Shown here piece after piece: positions 33,595-47,591 of a DNA stretch of 64,000 nucleotides. Every line of letters starts with the position of its first letter. The stretch's first letter is position 1. A program made the translations under genes and the position numbers. The stretch comes from Streptomyces sp. NBC_00249 (GTDB taxonomy: Bacteria > Actinomycetota > Actinomycetes > Streptomycetales > Streptomycetaceae). Under the pieces are notes generated by a model. That model was not told where the DNA came from and did not search any database. It worked only from the letters and a program-made list of their open reading frames with translations. The DNA is taken from assembly GCF_026342355.1 (NCBI RefSeq), contig NZ_JAPEMV010000002.1, positions 372,001-436,000 on the forward strand, written 5' to 3'.

Positions 33595-34167
33595 ATGGTG
33601 AACCTGACGCGCATCTACACCCGTACCGGCGACAAGGGCACGACGGCCCTCGGCGACATGAGCCGCACGCAGAAGACCGACCTGCGCATCTCCGCGTACG
33701 CCGACGCCAACGAGGCCAACGCGGCCATCGGGACGGCCATCGCGCTGGGCTCGCTGCCCGAGGAGCTGGTGAAGGTCCTGGTCCGGGTGCAGAACGACCT
33801 CTTCGACGTCGGCGCGGACCTGTGCACCCCGGTCGTCGAGGACCCGCAGTACCCGCCGCTGCGCGTGGAGCAGTTCTACGTGGACCGCCTGGAGGCGGAC
33901 TGCGACACCTTCAACGAGCGGCTGGAGAAGCTGCGCAGCTTCATCCTCCCCGGCGGCACCCCCGGCGCGGCCCTGCTGCACCAGGCGTGCACGGTGGTCC
34001 GGCGGGCCGAGCGTTCGACGTGGGCGGCGATGGAGGTGCACGGCGAGGTGATGAACCCGCTGACGGCCACCTACCTCAACCGCCTGTCCGACCTCCTGTT
34101 CATCCTGGCCCGTGCGGCCAACCAGGAGGTCGGGGACGTGCTCTGGGTCCCGGGCGGCGAGCGCTAG
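33595..34167 (+). CDS. Cob(I)alamin adenosyltransferase, PduO type
   Basis: The protein has 190 residues. It transfers the adenosyl group of ATP to cobalamin, making the cofactor needed by IcmA and methylmalonyl-CoA mutase. The N-terminal LTRIYTRTGDKGTTALGD is the ATP-binding loop of PduO-type enzymes; ISAYADANEANAAIG, FILPGGTPGAALLHQA and VVRRAERS contain the other conserved residues, and NRLSDLLFILARAAN closes the domain. The ATG at 33595 follows a TACCCT box at 6 nt. It is convergent with the membrane protein at 34173, only 5 nt apart. Confidence 0.93.
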   Translation: MVNLTRIYTRTGDKGTTALGDMSRTQKTDLRISAYADANEANAAIGTAIALGSLPEELVKVLVRVQNDLFDVGADLCTPVVEDPQYPPLRVEQFYVDRLEADCDTFNERLEKLRSFILPGGTPGAALLHQACTVVRRAERSTWAAMEVHGEVMNPLTATYLNRLSDLLFILARAANQEVGDVLWVPGGER

Positions 34168-34172
34168 ACGAG

Positions 34173-34745
34173 CTAGCGGTCGACCCTGACCTGCTCCGGC
34201 TCGGGCTCCTTGCCCGCCGGGGCCTTGCGCGGCCAGATCGTGTAGGTCGCGGCGATCAGGGCCTGGATTCCGAGGATCCGCAGGGCGACGAGCTGCCAGT
34301 TCTGGAGCCCGCTGGTGTCGGCGGAGTCGCCGACGTACCAGATCGCGGTCTGGAGCAGGGCGAGGGCGACGGCGGCGCCGGCCAGGGTCCTGGCCCACAG
34401 CTTCCACTCGTGGACCGCGCGGGCCTTGCCGTACGTGGCGCCGGGGGGCTTCGGGCCCCCGGCGAAGCGGTGGGCGGCGTGCCCGTCGAGCCACTTCACG
34501 GTGTAGTGGCCGTAGCCGACGGTGTAGCCGATGTAGAGGGCGGCCAGGCCGTGCTTCCAGTCCGGCTCGCCGCCGTTCTTCAGGTCGACGACCGAGGCGA
34601 TCAGCAGGACCAGCTCCAGCAGCGGCTCGCACAGCAGGACGGCGGCTCCCAGCCGTGGCATCCGCGCGAGGTAGCGCAGCGCCAGTCCGCCGGCCAGCAG
34701 CACCCAGAAGCCGATTTCGCAGGCGATGATCAGGGCGAGCAGCAC
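34173..34745 (-). CDS. Integral membrane protein of unknown function
   Basis: The protein has 190 residues from the GTG at 34745, preceded by GGAGAGG. Five hydrophobic segments are visible: LLALIIACEIGFWVLLAGG, LGAAVLLCEPLLELVLLIAS, AALYIGYTVGYGHYTV, AVALALLQTAIWYV and ILGIQALIAATYTIW. A short basic/acidic C-terminus ends it. I do not recognise the family. It lies divergent from the histidine kinase gene and may belong to the same response, but that is only a guess from position. Confidence 0.75.
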   Translation of the reverse strand: MLLALIIACEIGFWVLLAGGLALRYLARMPRLGAAVLLCEPLLELVLLIASVVDLKNGGEPDWKHGLAALYIGYTVGYGHYTVKWLDGHAAHRFAGGPKPPGATYGKARAVHEWKLWARTLAGAAVALALLQTAIWYVGDSADTSGLQNWQLVALRILGIQALIAATYTIWPRKAPAGKEPEPEQVRVDR

Positions 34746-34940
34746 GGCACCTCTCCGTTCCTCCGGGCCGGTGCCCGGTTCGTGCCCCCGGGGCGCTCCC
34801 CAGGGTTCCCTTCCAGGCTCGCGGCGGACGGGCCCCGCCGCGTCGTCCGCCGTGACGAAAGGGGGCTGCACCCTTCGATGTAGCGCCCTCTCCGCCCCCG
34901 TGCCGAGGCCCGGGCGCCCCGCACCCTGTTGGATGGGACC

Positions 34941-36146
34941 GTGCTGCTGAAAACCGCGCTGCCGAGGACCGGCCGCCCCCACCGCGACGACGTACTGCTC
35001 TGCGTGGTGAGCGTGCTCGCCGGTGTCCTGCTGTGGTCGCTGGGGGTGTACAGCAGCAACAACCGGCAGTTCCTCCCCGAGTGGGCGGTGCTGGTCCCGC
35101 TGCTGGTGATCGGCCCGATGGAGCTGGTGCGGCGCACGCTGCCCAACCTCACGCTCGCCGTGGGCACCCTCTGCGTGGTCGCGGACCAGTTCACGGTGGG
35201 CAGCATCGCCACCGTCCTGATCTTCACCGACCTGATGTACGCGGCGGTGGTCTACGGAACACCGGCCATGGCCCGGCGCCTGCCGGTCCACACCGGCCTG
35301 ATCTCCGTTGCCGTCACCATCGGCTTCCTGGTGTGGCTGCGCACCCCGCAGGCCCTGCTGATCGGCGTGGTCACGGGCCTGGTGAGCTTCGCCCCGGCCC
35401 TCACCGGCTCCACCTTGCGCAACCACCGGGAGGCCGCCGTGGCCGCCCGGCTGCGCGCCGAGCAGACGGCGCTGCTGGCCGAGATGGACCGTACGCAGGC
35501 GGTGGCCGCGGAGCGCGCCCGGATGGCCCGCGAGCTGCACGACATGGTGGCCAACCACCTCTCGGCGATCGCCATCCACTCCACCGCCGCCCTGTCCATC
35601 GACTCCCCCGCCACCAGCCACGAGGCCCTCGGGGTGATCCGGGAGAACAGCGTCCAGGGGCTGGCCGAGATGCGCCGGCTGATCGGGCTGCTGCGCGACG
35701 CCGGGGGCGGGGCGGGCGAGGAGGCGAGCGCTGTGCCCACCCTCGACGGGCTGGAGTCCCTGCTCGGGCAGGCGCGGACCAACGGGGCGGCGAGCGGGCT
35801 GGAGTTCACCCTGTGCGACGACCGCCCGCCGGGGCCCGCGCTGCCGACGCCGGTGGAGCTGGCGGCGTACCGGATCGTGCAGGAGTCGCTGACCAACGCC
35901 CTCAAGCACGCCGCGCCGGGCACGGTCACGGTCCGGGTGGCCCGCCTCGGCGCCCTGCTGAGCGTGGAGGTGGACTCCCCGTACGGGGACCGGCCGGGCC
36001 CGCGCGCGCCCGGCTCCGGGGCGGGGCTGATGGGGATGGGCGAGCGGACGGAACTGCTCGGCGGCACGTTCGCCGCGGGCCCGCGGGGACATGTCTGGCA
36101 GGTGCGGGCGACCTTGCCCGCGGAGGAGAAGGCGGTACGGGAATGA
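34941..36146 (+). CDS. NarL-type sensor histidine kinase
   Basis: The protein has 401 residues from the GTG at 34941; TTGGAT lies 6 nt upstream, compatible with a leaderless start. Residues 15-165 contain about five or six membrane helices with little outside loop, so it may sense membrane or intracellular conditions. The dimerisation helix has ARELHDMVANHLSAIAIH with the phospho-accepting His, and the ATP-binding domain has IVQESLTNALKHA (N box) and GAGLMGMGERTELLGG. The usual D-x-G-x-G box is poorly conserved (VEVDSPYGDR), as in some streptomycete kinases. It overlaps the response-regulator gene by 4 nt. Confidence 0.88.
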   Translation: MLLKTALPRTGRPHRDDVLLCVVSVLAGVLLWSLGVYSSNNRQFLPEWAVLVPLLVIGPMELVRRTLPNLTLAVGTLCVVADQFTVGSIATVLIFTDLMYAAVVYGTPAMARRLPVHTGLISVAVTIGFLVWLRTPQALLIGVVTGLVSFAPALTGSTLRNHREAAVAARLRAEQTALLAEMDRTQAVAAERARMARELHDMVANHLSAIAIHSTAALSIDSPATSHEALGVIRENSVQGLAEMRRLIGLLRDAGGGAGEEASAVPTLDGLESLLGQARTNGAASGLEFTLCDDRPPGPALPTPVELAAYRIVQESLTNALKHAAPGTVTVRVARLGALLSVEVDSPYGDRPGPRAPGSGAGLMGMGERTELLGGTFAAGPRGHVWQVRATLPAEEKAVRE

Positions 36147-36796
36147 CCATCAGGGTCGTGGTGGCCGAGGACCAGGGCTCGGTACGGGCCGGTCTGGTGC
36201 TGATCCTGCGCAGTGCGGGCGACATCGAGGTGGTGGGCGAGGCGGGCGACGGCGAGGAGGCGGTGCGCCTGGCGCGTGAACTGCGGCCGGATCTGGTCCT
36301 CATGGACGTGCAGATGCCGCGCCTGGACGGGGTGTCGGCCACCCGTGAGGTGGTCGCGGAGGGCCTGGCGGACGTGCTGGTGCTGACCACCTTCGACCTC
36401 GACGAGTACGTCTTCGGAGCGCTGCGGGCGGGGGCCTCGGGCTTCCTGCTGAAGGACGCGGAGGCGGCGGAGCTGATCGCGGCGGTGCGCACGGTGGCGC
36501 GCGGGGAGGGTCTGATCGCCCCGGCGGTGACCCGGCGGCTGATCGCCGAGTTCGCCGCTCCCCGGGCGGTGCGCGCCCCGGTGTGCCCGCAGACCGCGGA
36601 GGCGGTGGCCTCGCTGACGCCGCGGGAGCGGCAGGTGCTGGGGGCGCTGGGCGAGGGGCTGTCGAACGCGGAGATCGCGGTCCGTCTGGAGATGGCGGAG
36701 GCCACGGCGAAGACGCACGTCAGCCGGCTGCTGGGGAAGCTGGAGCTGCGCAGTCGGGTCCAAGCGGCAGTCCTGGCCCAGGAGTTGGGGATCTAG
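36143..36796 (+). CDS. NarL/FixJ family response regulator
   Basis: The protein has 217 residues. The receiver has VVVAEDQGSVRAG at the acidic pocket, phospho-Asp in LVLMDVQMPRLDG (about residue 54), Thr in VLTTFD and Lys in FLLKDA. The LuxR-type output is LTPRERQVLGALGEGLSNAEIA with recognition helix EATAKTHVSRLLGKL. The ATG overlaps the kinase stop (ATGA), so both are coexpressed. Targets are unknown; the chitinase gene that follows has its own promoter with different operators. Confidence 0.92.
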   Translation: MTIRVVVAEDQGSVRAGLVLILRSAGDIEVVGEAGDGEEAVRLARELRPDLVLMDVQMPRLDGVSATREVVAEGLADVLVLTTFDLDEYVFGALRAGASGFLLKDAEAAELIAAVRTVARGEGLIAPAVTRRLIAEFAAPRAVRAPVCPQTAEAVASLTPRERQVLGALGEGLSNAEIAVRLEMAEATAKTHVSRLLGKLELRSRVQAAVLAQELGI

Positions 36797-36812
36797 ACGG
36801 GCACTGGAGATG

Positions 36813-36824
36813 AGGTCTGGACCT
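36813..36824 (+). promoter_or_regulatory. DasR-responsive-type repeat 1 (AGGTCTGGACCT)
   Basis: AGGTCTGGACCT matches the 12-bp direct repeat typical of Streptomyces chitinase promoters, close to the DasR site consensus TGGTCTAGACCA. It lies just upstream of the -35 box. Confidence 0.75.
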
Positions 36825-36825
36825 C

Positions 36826-36854
36826 TTGACGCTTGGTCCAGACCTTTCTACTCT
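36826..36854 (+). promoter_or_regulatory. Chitinase promoter: TTGACG, 17 bp, TACTCT
   Basis: TTGACG at 36826-36831 and TACTCT at 36849-36854 are separated by the ideal 17 bp. The two 12-bp repeats bracket the -35 box, so a bound repressor would block polymerase. The transcript would carry a leader of about 130 nt. Confidence 0.75.
36834..36845 (+). promoter_or_regulatory. DasR-responsive-type repeat 2 (TGGTCCAGACCT)
   Basis: TGGTCCAGACCT starts 21 bp after the first repeat and lies in the spacer between the -35 and -10 boxes. N-acetylglucosamine-phosphate-responsive DasR repression is the known mechanism for such sites in other streptomycetes. Confidence 0.8.
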
Positions 36855-36990
36855 CACCGCAACACTGTGGTGAGCGTGCCATGACAAAGGCCGTTCCAGG
36901 TCATGACAAGGCGTGCTCACGGGCGGCGCAGGTCCCACCCCCATGTGGCAGTCGGCCCCACGACGGCCACGGACCTACGGAGGAGCACCC

Positions 36991-38841
<1,851 letters not shown>

Positions 38842-38870
38842 CCCCCACGCACTGCCCCGGTGACGAAACG

Positions 38871-38908
38871 AAGCCGGGGAGACGGGTCCGCCCCCGTCTC
38901 CCCGGCTT
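38871..38908. terminator. Strong bidirectional terminator after chiC
   Basis: AAGCCGGGGAGACGGG and its exact complement (38893-38908) form a 16-bp stem with a 6-nt loop. It lies between convergent chiC and the DUF2550 gene. Confidence 0.8.
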
Positions 38909-38926
38909 CCTCACGTCCAGCGGCCC

Positions 38927-39373
38927 TCAGGCCACGTTCACCCTCTGCCCCGGAGGAGCCGCCTCCAGCCAGGCCAGGAACCCGGTCAGCGCGTCCTCGC
39001 TCATCGCCAGCTCCAGGCGGGTCCCTTTGTGGGAACAGCCGAGCACGACGGCGTCGGACAGCAGGGCCAGCTCCTCCTCGCCCTCGGGCGCGCGGCGGGC
39101 GAGCACCTCGATGGAGGAACGCTCCAGCAGCCGGCGCGGCCGCGGGGAGTACGAGAACACGCGGAACCATTCGATGCGGTCACCGCTGTAGCGGGCGACC
39201 CCGTAGACCCAGCCCTTGCCGGAGACGTCGGTCTCCTCGGCCACGTCCCAGCGCAGGCTGCAGTCGAAGGTTCCGCCGGAGCGCTGGATCAGTCTGCGGC
39301 GCAGGCCGAACACAAACAGCCCGATCACCACCAGGGCTACGACCAGGCCGCTCACAAGCAGAGCGAGGAGCAT
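38927..39373 (-). CDS. DUF2550 family membrane protein
   Basis: The protein has 148 residues. One N-terminal membrane helix (LLALLVSGLVVALVVIGLFVFGL) anchors a cytoplasmic domain with GTFDCSLRW, GWVYGVARYSGDRIEWFRVFSYSPRPRR and CSHKGTRLELAMSEDALTGFLAWLEAAPPG, the DUF2550 pattern found next to the atp operon across actinobacteria. I chose the ATG at 39373, 9 nt after AGGAGG; a GTG at 39379 is an alternative. Function is unknown. It lies downstream of atpC on the same strand, beyond a terminator. Confidence 0.85.
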   Translation of the reverse strand: MLLALLVSGLVVALVVIGLFVFGLRRRLIQRSGGTFDCSLRWDVAEETDVSGKGWVYGVARYSGDRIEWFRVFSYSPRPRRLLERSSIEVLARRAPEGEEELALLSDAVVLGCSHKGTRLELAMSEDALTGFLAWLEAAPPGQRVNVA

Positions 39374-39429
39374 CTTCACCGACCTCCTCGCTCATCGAAT
39401 TCCCGCAAAACAAAAAAGGATCCGCATCG

Positions 39430-39479
39430 CCTCAGCCGCGACCCGGTCTGGAAAATTCCAGAACGGACCGCGGCTGAGG
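39430..39479 (-). terminator. Terminator of the atp operon
   Basis: Arms of 24 bp with three mismatches (39430-39453 and 39456-39479; outer part CCTCAGCCGCG) lie 23 nt after the atpC stop. On the minus strand a T-rich run (TTTTTTG) follows about a dozen nt later, so this is one of the clearer intrinsic terminators in the window. Confidence 0.7.
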
Positions 39480-39502
39480 AATCAAACTCTTCGGTACGAG
39501 GC

Positions 39503-39877
39503 TCAGTGCCCCGTCACCGCGCGCAGCCGGACATCGGCGCGACGTTCGGCGGCCGCGTCGGCCTCCGACTTCGCGCGCTCCAGTGCCCGCTCCGCCCGCT
39601 GGACGTCGATCTCGTCAGCGAGCTCGGCGATCTCGGCCAGCAGGGACAGCTTGTTGTCCGCGAACGAGATGAAACCGCCGTGCACCGCGGCGACGACAGT
39701 GTTGCCCTCGCTGGTGCGGATGGTCACCGGGCCCGATTCCAGCACACCGAGAAGCGGCTGGTGACCGGGCATGACGCCGATGTCGCCGGACGTGGTGCGG
39801 GCGACAACAAGGGTGGCCTCGCCGGACCAGACATTGCGGTCCGCCGCGACCAGCTCGACGTGCAGCTCAGCAGCCAA
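39503..39877 (-). CDS. atpC: ATP synthase epsilon subunit
   Basis: The protein has 124 residues from the TTG at 39877, with GAGGAG 5 nt upstream. The N-terminal beta sandwich (LHVELVAADRNVWSGEATLVVARTTSGDIGVMPGHQPLLG) is the standard AtpC fold; the C-terminal helical hairpin (AERALERAKSEADAAAERR) is short. It sits on the central stalk of F1 and regulates coupling. It is the last gene of the operon, 137 bp after atpD, a larger gap than the others. Confidence 0.94.
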   Translation of the reverse strand: MAAELHVELVAADRNVWSGEATLVVARTTSGDIGVMPGHQPLLGVLESGPVTIRTSEGNTVVAAVHGGFISFADNKLSLLAEIAELADEIDVQRAERALERAKSEADAAAERRADVRLRAVTGH

Positions 39878-40014
39878 GGTGGCTCCTCGGGTCACCACCC
39901 GGCGGGTCGGCCGGGTGTTGGGTCAAATTCTAATGGGCGTGGGGAGAGGGACGGGACATACCCGCCCCTCTCCGTCGTTCTGCGAATCGGATGCGCTCCG
40001 GGGAGCGCGCCCGA

Positions 40015-42374
<2,360 letters not shown>

Positions 42375-42394
42375 GAGTCAGGTCCCTTCCGTCG

Positions 42395-43990
42395 TCACTT
42401 GGAGACGTTGACGGCCGGTGCGTCCTCGCCCAGGAGCTTGCCGTCCGAGGTCTCGAACTGGCGCTTGAAGCCGGCGATGGCGTCAGCGATCGACGTCAGG
42501 GTGTCGTCCGACATCTTGCCGCCGTCGGCGATGGAGGTGAGGAGGTCCTTGCGCTCACGGCGCAGGTGCTCCAGCAGCTCCGACTCGAAGCGACGGATGT
42601 CGTTGACCGGGACGTCGTCCATCTTGCCGGTGGTGCCGGCCCAGACGGAGACGACCTGCTCCTCGACGGGCATCGGCTGGTACTGGCCCTGCTTCAGCAG
42701 CTCGACCAGACGCTTGCCGCGCTCCAGCGAGGCCTTCGAAGCGGCGTCCAGGTCGGAACCGAAGGCGGCGAACGCCTCCAGCTCGCGGTACTGGGCGAGG
42801 TCCAGGCGCAGACGGCCGGAAACCTGCTTCATGGCCTTGTGCTGGGCCGAGCCACCGACGCGGGAGACCGAGATACCGACGTTCAGCGCCGGGCGCTGGC
42901 CCGCGTTGAACAGGTCGGACTCCAGGAAGCACTGGCCGTCGGTGATGGAGATGACGTTGGTCGGGATGAACGCCGACACGTCGTTCGCCTTGGTCTCGAC
43001 GATCGGCAGACCGGTCATCGAACCGGCACCCATGTCGTCGGAGAGCTTCGCGCAGCGCTCCAGCAGACGGGAGTGCAGGTAGAAGACGTCACCCGGGTAG
43101 GCCTCACGGCCCGGCGGGCGGCGCAGCAGCAGCGACACGGCGCGGTAGGCGTCGGCCTGCTTCGACAGGTCGTCGAAGATGATCAGGACGTGCTTGCCGG
43201 CGTACATCCAGTGCTGGCCGATGGCGGAACCGGTGTACGGCGCCAGGTACTTGAAGCCGGCCGGGTCGGACGCCGGGGCGGCGACGATCGTCGTGTACTC
43301 GAGCGCGCCGGCGTCTTCCAGGGCGCCGCGAACGGACGCGATGGTCGAGCCCTTCTGGCCGATGGCGACGTAGATGCAGCGAACCTGCTTGTTCACGTCG
43401 CCGGAGCGCCAGTTGTCGCGCTGGTTGATGATCGTGTCGACGGCCAGAGCGGTCTTGCCGGTCTGACGGTCACCGATGATCAGCTGACGCTGGCCACGGC
43501 CGACCGGCACCATCGCGTCGATGGCCTTGTAGCCGGTCTGCATGGGCTCATGCACCGACTTACGGACCATGACGCCCGGGGCCTGCAGCTCGAGGGCGCG
43601 ACGGCCTTCGGTCGCGATCTCGCCGAGACCGTCGATCGGGTTGCCGAGCGGGTCGACGACGCGGCCGAGGTAGCCCTCGCCGACGCCGACGGAGAGCACC
43701 TCACCGGTGCGCTGCACCGGCTGGCCCTCCTCGATACCGCTGAACTCGCCGAGGACGACCGCACCGATCTCGCGCTCCTCGAGGTTGAGGGCGAGACCGA
43801 GGGTGCCGTCCTCGAACTTCAGCAGCTCGTTCGCCATGGCGGAGGGCAGGCCCTCCACCTTCGCGATGCCGTCGCCGGCAACGCTGACCGTTCCGACCTC
43901 CTCGCGCGAGGCCGCGTCCGGCTGGTACGACTGGACAAAGTTCTCCAGTGCGTCCCGGATCTCCTCCGGCCGGATCGTGAGCTCCGCCAT
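42395..43990 (-). CDS. atpA: ATP synthase alpha subunit
   Basis: The protein has 531 residues from the ATG at 43990, with AGGGAACC upstream. It is the non-catalytic nucleotide-binding F1 subunit. Walker A is [12 protein letters not shown], Walker [13 protein letters not shown], and the conserved [19 protein letters not shown] is present. The C-terminal extension ends [11 protein letters not shown]. It lies between atpH and atpG; the 131-bp gap before it holds no gene. Confidence 0.97.
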   Translation of the reverse strand: MAELTIRPEEIRDALENFVQSYQPDAASREEVGTVSVAGDGIAKVEGLPSAMANELLKFEDGTLGLALNLEEREIGAVVLGEFSGIEEGQPVQRTGEVLSVGVGEGYLGRVVDPLGNPIDGLGEIATEGRRALELQAPGVMVRKSVHEPMQTGYKAIDAMVPVGRGQRQLIIGDRQTGKTALAVDTIINQRDNWRSGDVNKQVRCIYVAIGQKGSTIASVRGALEDAGALEYTTIVAAPASDPAGFKYLAPYTGSAIGQHWMYAGKHVLIIFDDLSKQADAYRAVSLLLRRPPGREAYPGDVFYLHSRLLERCAKLSDDMGAGSMTGLPIVETKANDVSAFIPTNVISITDGQCFLESDLFNAGQRPALNVGISVSRVGGSAQHKAMKQVSGRLRLDLAQYRELEAFAAFGSDLDAASKASLERGKRLVELLKQGQYQPMPVEEQVVSVWAGTTGKMDDVPVNDIRRFESELLEHLRRERKDLLTSIADGGKMSDDTLTSIADAIAGFKRQFETSDGKLLGEDAPAVNVSK

Positions 43991-44121
43991 CTGGGTTCCC
44001 TGCTCTCCTTGTTGGGCCTGAAGCTTCTTAGGGGTCTGGGGGCGACCCCCAGGAATCTTCTGCAAGTTCTGCACGGCCCAACCGGGCCGCTAGGAATGCG
44101 TTGTTCTATTGGTGGCTGAGG

Positions 44122-44937
44122 TCAGCCGGCCATGCGGCGGGACGCCTCTTCGAGGCGGTCCGCGATGGTGCCGTCGATGACCTCGTCGCCGACTCGCACC
44201 GAGATCCCGCCGAGGACCGTGGGGTCCACGTCGAGGTTCAGGTGCATCTGGCGGCCGTACAGCTTGGCCAGCACCGCGCCGAGACGCTGCTTCTGGACGT
44301 CGCTGAGCGGAACCGCGCTGGTCACGGTGGCGACCATGCGGTTGCGGCGCTCCGCGGCGAGCGTGGAGAGGGACTCGAGTCCCGCTTCCAGGCTACGTCC
44401 ACGCGGCTGCGTGACGAGACGGACGACCAGGCGCTCCGTGACGGCGTTCGCCTTGCCACCGAGCAGGCTGCGCAGCAGCTCGCTCTTGGCGGAGGCGGTG
44501 GCCGCACGGTCGGTCAGCGCGGAACGCAGCTCGGTGTTCGAGGCGACGATCCGGCCGAAGCGGAAGACCTCGTCCTCGACGTTGTCGAGCGCGCCGCCCT
44601 GCTGGGCGGCGGTGAGGTCGGCGGTGGCCGCCAGCTCCTCCAGCGCGTCCACCAGGTCGCGGGACTGCGACCAGCGGGAGCGCGCCATGCCGGACACGAG
44701 GTCGAGGGTTTCCCCGCCGACCTGGCCGGACAGCAGCCGGCCGACCAGCTCGGCCTTGGCCTCGCCGGACTGCGCCGGGTCCGTGATGACCCGACGCAGC
44801 GAGACCTCACGGTCGAGCAGCGCGGTGACGGCTGCCAGCTCACCGGCGAGCTTCGCCGCGTCGACGGACGTGTTGTCCGTCAGCGCGTCGAGACGCTCGC
44901 GCGCGGAGGCCAGCGCCTCGCGGCTCGCTCCGTTCAT
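44122..44937 (-). CDS. atpH: ATP synthase delta subunit
   Basis: The protein has 271 residues, about 90 longer than the E. coli subunit, as is usual in actinobacteria. It links F1 to the peripheral stalk. The conserved part is C-terminal: ERRNRMVATVTSAVPLSDVQKQRLGAVLAKLYGRQMHLNLDVDPTVLGGISVRVGDEVIDGTI in its key blocks (VTSAVPLS, VDPTVLGGISVRVG). The ATG overlaps the atpF stop by 4 nt (ATGA). Confidence 0.93.
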   Translation of the reverse strand: MNGASREALASARERLDALTDNTSVDAAKLAGELAAVTALLDREVSLRRVITDPAQSGEAKAELVGRLLSGQVGGETLDLVSGMARSRWSQSRDLVDALEELAATADLTAAQQGGALDNVEDEVFRFGRIVASNTELRSALTDRAATASAKSELLRSLLGGKANAVTERLVVRLVTQPRGRSLEAGLESLSTLAAERRNRMVATVTSAVPLSDVQKQRLGAVLAKLYGRQMHLNLDVDPTVLGGISVRVGDEVIDGTIADRLEEASRRMAG

Positions 44938-45473
44938 CGGGCCGCCTCGGCCTTCTCCTCGAGCTCGCTGAGGAAGCGGTCGATCGTGCGGCTCTGTCGG
45001 GCGTGGTCCTCGAGGGACTCGCCGACGAGCTTTCCGGCCAGGTCCGTGGCGAGCTTGCCCACGTCCTGACGCAGCGCCTGGGAAGCGGCCTTGCGGTCCG
45101 CGGCGATCTGGGCGTGACCGGCAGCGATGATCTCCTCACGCTGCCGCTGGCCCTCTGCGCGCAGTTCTTCCTTGAGCGCAGTGCCCTGCTCCAGCGCGTC
45201 CTGGCGCAGGCGCGCGGCCTCGTGCCGGGCCTCGGCGAGCTGAGCCTTGTACTGCTCAAGAACGCTCTGGGCCTCGATCTGAGCGGCCTGCGCCGCCTCG
45301 ATACCGCCTTCGATCGCCGCGTGGCGCTCGTCCAGAACCTTGTTGATGTTCGGGAGGAGCTTCTTCGCGAGGAAGCCGAAGACGATGACGAAGGCGATCA
45401 GACCGATGACGAGCTCGGGGATCGGCGGGAAGAGAGGGTTTTCCATCTCAGCCGCCAGAACCAGGAGGTTCAC
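44934..45473 (-). CDS. atpF: ATP synthase b subunit
   Basis: The protein has 179 residues. One membrane helix near the N-terminus (PELVIGLIAFVIVFGFLAKKLLP) is followed by a long charged helix (ARLRQDALEQGTALKEEL and neighbours) that forms the peripheral stalk. The start is an ATG at 45473. It overlaps atpH by 4 nt. A single b-type gene is present, so the stalk is presumably a homodimer with the delta subunit. Confidence 0.95.
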   Translation of the reverse strand: MNLLVLAAEMENPLFPPIPELVIGLIAFVIVFGFLAKKLLPNINKVLDERHAAIEGGIEAAQAAQIEAQSVLEQYKAQLAEARHEAARLRQDALEQGTALKEELRAEGQRQREEIIAAGHAQIAADRKAASQALRQDVGKLATDLAGKLVGESLEDHARQSRTIDRFLSELEEKAEAAR

Positions 45474-45516
45474 ATCAGTGCCTTTCGTCTAATGGACTGT
45501 TCGTCGAGACCGAGGA

Positions 45517-46654
<1,138 letters not shown>

Positions 46655-46879
46655 CGCGGGCTCCTTCAGCGTGGCGCATAGGTACGGCAACCTCGTTGTG
46701 TCGGCGCGGCGAGCAGCCGCGGTTCGGCACTGGACTGGTGTTACGGATGGTGGGGCGGCGGTCAGGCATCGAGCTTCGCGATGGAACAGGCGTCAGCTCA
46801 GGTGCCCGGGCCCGCAGTGCCGCATATGGCACCGGACGATAGCAGCATCCCGAACACGCACTTATCCCGGCCCTACCCC

Positions 46880-47317
46880 TCACGACTTCGACCCCGGATT
46901 TTCGGGCTTTTCGCCCTTCGTCGAGTCCGGCTCGACGTAAAGGATCTTGGCTTTCATATGAGCACGCGTCTGTGCGCCGATCCACACGAGGGTGGTGGCG
47001 ACGAGCGTGATCGCGAACGCCCGGGGGTTGAAGAGTGTCGTGTTCTTGAACACGGCGAGAAAGACGAAGAGCAGCAGGATCTGAGCCGCGTAGAGCATGA
47101 GACCCATGGCCTGGAACAGATGCGGCAGTGATTTCGCCGTGCGCTGCAGAACAACGAATCCGATGCCCATGAACAGAATCACGACCACGGTCGCGACAAC
47201 GGCTCCGACCGCCCCCTTGCCGCCTACGACCAACGCGCTGATCCCGGCGGCAATGGCGCCGGCGGCAGCTGTGGGCACAGCGGTGTGGAGGAGGGATCGG
47301 ACGTCATCTGACCGCAT
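46880..47317 (-). CDS. atpI: ATP synthase accessory protein I
   Basis: The protein has 145 residues from the ATG at 47317. Four membrane helices are visible: VPTAAAGAIAAGISALVVGG, AVVATVVVILFMGIGFVVL, LMLYAAQILLLFVFLAVF and AFAITLVATTLVWIGAQ. AtpI-type proteins help assemble the c ring or handle Mg2+; the exact role is unsettled. It is the first gene of the operon. The 274-bp gap to the WecA-like gene contains an AT-rich patch near 47440-47475 that probably includes the operon promoter; I could not place the boxes with confidence. Confidence 0.87.
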   Translation of the reverse strand: MRSDDVRSLLHTAVPTAAAGAIAAGISALVVGGKGAVGAVVATVVVILFMGIGFVVLQRTAKSLPHLFQAMGLMLYAAQILLLFVFLAVFKNTTLFNPRAFAITLVATTLVWIGAQTRAHMKAKILYVEPDSTKGEKPENPGSKS

Positions 47318-47591
47318 GGCGGTTTGCTCCGCGTGGTGGTGGGGGCACGGGACTCGTACGGGACGAGCGTAAGCCCGGTCCGAGTGAGAGCCTCGGGCCA
47401 ATGGACCGTCGCACTACGGTCCTTCGGCTCTGTCGCCGGGTTTAGTGAACGGTATCACAAACTATTTGATGAGAGCTTTACCTGTCCGGTGTGCTGACTG
47501 TCACACATGAGGGCTAACCCGCCCGTGTGTGCAGGACGGGCAACCACCTTGTCTGGTAAAGGGCGTTCATGTCGGACATGGTCCGGGGGCG

